From the NCBI GenBank assembly GCA_017626625.1, contig JAGAIK010000419.1, positions 1-8,673 on the forward strand: a DNA stretch of 8,673 nt. The letters run 5' to 3'. Both the position numbers and the translations under genes were made by a program. This DNA is from Roseburia sp. GTDB lineage: Bacteria > Bacillota > Clostridia > Lachnospirales > Lachnospiraceae. How positions within the stretch are numbered: the stretch's first letter is position 1; every line of letters begins with the position of its first letter. The notes beneath the pieces were generated by a model that saw only the letters and a list, made by a program, of their open reading frames with translations, had not been told where the DNA came from and did not search any database. Shown here piece after piece: positions 6,906-8,673 of this stretch.

Positions 6906-8066
6906 ATGAGCGATTTAGACGAAATGTTAAAGGAAGCACCTTCCTTAACCCTTGCACCTTTTACCGAGGGAACCGAAGCCGCAGAAAACAGTCCGCAGGC
7001 AGTAAAGGAGGAAAAACCCAAAGTACCCGAGGTGGTATTGACCCCGGAGGAACAGAAAATGGTGGACGACTTTGCCGCACAGATTGATATAACCAATACC
7101 CAGATGGTATTGCAGTACGGCGCCGGCAGCCAGAAAAAAATTGCTGACTTTTCCGAGAACGCCTTAAATAACGTACGCACCAAAGACATGGGCGAGATTG
7201 GTCAGATGTTGACAGACGTGGTTACCGAACTGAAGGGCTTTGAAGAGGAAGAAGAAAAGGGATTCTTCGGCATTTTCAAAAAAAGCAGCAATAAGCTCGA
7301 AAACATGAAATTAAAATACAACAAAGCGGAAACCAATATCAATAAAATCTGTAAAATGATGGAAGAACATCAGGTGACGCTGTTAAAGGACGCCGCCATG
7401 TTAGACAAGATGTACGACCTCAACCTGAATTATTTCAAGGAGCTGTCCATGTATATCCTTGCAGGCAAACAGAAGTTAGAACAGGCAAGAACCGTAGAGC
7501 TCCCTGCTCTTTTACAGAAAGCCGAGCAGAGCGGGTTGCCGGAGGACACCCAGGCTGCCAATGACTTTGCCTCCATGTGCGACCGTTTTGAAAAGAAAAT
7601 CTATGATTTAGAGCTGACAAGAACCATTTCCATGCAGATGGCTCCCCAGATTCGTCTGATTCAGAACAACGACACCGCCATGTCGGAAAAAATCCAGTCC
7701 ACCCTTGTCAATACCATTCCCCTGTGGAAGAGCCAGATGGTGATTGCCATCGGTCTGAATCATTCCAGCGAAGCGGCGAAAGCCCAGCGGGAAGTGACAG
7801 ACATGACCAATGCGCTGCTTAAGAAAAATGCGGAAACTCTGAAAACCGCCACCATTGAGACAGCTAAGGAAAGCGAACGGGGCATTGTGGATATTGAGAC
7901 TTTAACAGCCACCAACCAGACCCTAATCAGCACCCTCGATGAGGTCTTAAAGATTCAGGAGGACGGGCGCGCTAAAAGGCGCAGCGCCGAGCAGGAGCTG
8001 GTGCGAATCGAAGATGAAATGCGCCAGAAGCTGCTGTCCGTAAGCCGTGGTTCCGGGCAGATGTAA
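6906..8066 (+). CDS. telA: Toxic anion resistance protein, TelA family
   Basis: A 386-residue TelA/YaaN-family protein, full length for the family. The first 45 residues are polar and likely disordered. The rest is almost all helix and coiled coil, with no membrane segment or signal peptide, so it is cytoplasmic. Family landmarks are KLKYNKAETNINKICKMMEE (136-155), LLKDAAMLDKMYDLNLNYFK (159-178) and the most conserved block APQIRLIQNND...LVNTIPLWKSQMVIAIGL (246-284). Known relatives have been tied to tellurite, bacteriocin (nisin) and cell-wall antibiotic tolerance, but the biochemical activity is not known. It is downstream of xpaC on the same strand, 97 bp after its stop. This matches the xpaC-yaaN gene order of Bacillus and suggests the two proteins act together at the membrane. 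The operon ends in the strong terminator just after the stop codon. Confidence 0.95.
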   Translation: MSDLDEMLKEAPSLTLAPFTEGTEAAENSPQAVKEEKPKVPEVVLTPEEQKMVDDFAAQIDITNTQMVLQYGAGSQKKIADFSENALNNVRTKDMGEIGQMLTDVVTELKGFEEEEEKGFFGIFKKSSNKLENMKLKYNKAETNINKICKMMEEHQVTLLKDAAMLDKMYDLNLNYFKELSMYILAGKQKLEQARTVELPALLQKAEQSGLPEDTQAANDFASMCDRFEKKIYDLELTRTISMQMAPQIRLIQNNDTAMSEKIQSTLVNTIPLWKSQMVIAIGLNHSSEAAKAQREVTDMTNALLKKNAETLKTATIETAKESERGIVDIETLTATNQTLISTLDEVLKIQEDGRAKRRSAEQELVRIEDEMRQKLLSVSRGSGQM

Positions 8067-8076
8067 CAGAAAAAGT

Positions 8077-8129
8077 AAGGAAGTGCCGCAAAATAACTGT
8101 CATCATCAGTTATTTTGCGGCACTTTCTT
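8077..8129. terminator. Strong bidirectional hairpin terminator
   Basis: A 23-bp stem (8077-8099 with 8107-8129, one G.U pair) and a 7-nt loop (8100-8106), beginning 10 nt after the telA stop. T-rich sequence lies on the plus-strand 3' side (CTTTCTTTTG), and the minus strand reads TTTTTC after the stem. It therefore probably ends both the xpaC-telA transcript and the converging ABC transporter transcript, whose stop codon is at 8173. Confidence 0.92.
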
Positions 8130-8172
8130 TTGCTACACATTGGTCATCATGGAATGACCTGACATATTTCTT

Positions 8173-8673
8173 CTACGCATAATACTGTGCCTGCGTCTCA
8201 TAAAGCTCCGCATAAATTCCCCCGCGCTCTAACAATTCCTCATGATTCCCGGTCTCCTTCATCTCGCCGCCCTCTAGCACCACAATATTATCACAGAACT
8301 TGCAGCTGCTCATCCGGTGAGAAATATAGACAGCCGTCTTATGCTCCACCATCCGGTTGAAGTTTTCGTAGATTTCCGCCTCTGCAATGGGATCTAGCGC
8401 CGCTGTCGGCTCATCTAAAATAACAAAGGGTGCATCCTTATAAAGCGCTCTGGCAATGGCAATCCGCTGTGCCTCCCCGCCGGAGACATCCACACCCTCT
8501 CCGTTGTTATGATACAGCAGGGTTTTTGCGCCGTCTTTCATTTTCTTTACCCTTTCCTCTAAAGAAACCTGCTCTAGCACTTTCCAAAGCCTGTCCTCAT
8601 CCACTTCCACCCTGGATGCCACGTTCTCGTCTAAGGGCATGGAAAAAAGATGGAAATCCTGAAATACCACGGA
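8173..8673 (-). CDS. ABC exporter ATP-binding domain, C-terminal part (5' end outside window)
   Basis: The last 166 residues of an ABC transporter nucleotide-binding domain. Visible in order (fragment numbering): Q-loop Gln5 (VVFQDF), signature VSGGEAQRIAIARAL (63-77, VSGGE in place of LSGGQ), Walker B FVILDE (83-88) with catalytic Glu88, D-loop AALDP, and H-loop His119 (VYISHR). The tail GGIYAELYETQAQYYA is typical of exporter half-transporters that carry a membrane domain fused in front. Walker A and any membrane domain lie beyond the right edge. The frame is open to the last base, so the GTG at 8670 is an internal valine, not a start. All visible ATPase motifs are intact. The substrate cannot be told. 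It converges with telA and shares the terminator. Confidence 0.95.
   Translation of the reverse strand, partial: SVVFQDFHLFSMPLDENVASRVEVDEDRLWKVLEQVSLEERVKKMKDGAKTLLYHNNGEGVDVSGGEAQRIAIARALYKDAPFVILDEPTAALDPIAEAEIYENFNRMVEHKTAVYISHRMSSCKFCDNIVVLEGGEMKETGNHEELLERGGIYAELYETQAQYYA

Noticed and set aside
6815..7189. Minus-strand open frame of 124 codons over the start of telA
   Set aside because: It is antisense to the well-supported telA gene and its composition is explained as a shadow frame.
8142..8159. Second small hairpin (GGTCAT / ATGACC) after the ABC transporter stop
   Set aside because: Only a 6-bp stem with no T-run. The nearby 23-bp stem is sufficient to explain termination in both directions.

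Overview
The window looks like chromosomal DNA from a low-to-medium GC Firmicute of class Clostridia, most likely a Lachnospiraceae-type gut anaerobe. This rests on the style of several proteins: a Cache-type sensor kinase with an SHDIRTP H-box, a CspB-like S8 protease without a signal peptide, a XpaC/TelA pair, and AGGAGG-type ribosome binding sites. The assignment is inferred from protein style; no marker gene is present.

Layout, left to right. (1) Positions 1-1484, minus strand: the N-terminal 494 codons of a membrane sensor histidine kinase, cut by the window edge inside its ATPase domain. Upstream is an extended -10 promoter and a leader that can fold into a long hairpin when transcribed from the minus strand. 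(2) Positions 1750-3078, minus strand: an AT-rich gene for a Schlafen AlbA_2 / GHKL-like ATPase / winged-helix protein. It carries a 12-bp in-frame tandem repeat and has its own good sigma-A-type promoter. (3) Positions 3291-5219, minus strand: a GC-richer gene for a cytosolic-type S8 subtilisin-like protease of the CspABC group, with an intact catalytic triad and an unusual acidic insert. (4) A 140-bp divergent promoter region. (5) Positions 5360-8066, plus strand: a two-gene xpaC-telA operon. The spacer between the two genes contains a tandem 38-bp duplication. (6) Positions 8077-8129: a very strong, probably bidirectional, hairpin terminator. (7) Positions 8173-8673, minus strand: the C-terminal part of an ABC exporter ATPase, cut by the right edge.

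How the genes may work together. The xpaC-telA pair is a conserved unit: a membrane-anchored XpaC protein and a cytoplasmic TelA coiled-coil protein, linked in other Firmicutes to toxic-anion and envelope-stress tolerance. The divergently transcribed protease shares their upstream region, so co-regulation is possible but unproven. The histidine kinase, the AlbA_2 regulator and the ABC exporter each seem to be separate transcription units. I see no tRNA, rRNA, insertion sequence or CRISPR array. I found no system here that I can call clearly new. The points most worth a second look are the duplicated element between xpaC and telA, the kinase leader hairpin, and the two low-complexity inserts: the acidic one in the protease and the slippage-prone one in the AlbA_2 protein.
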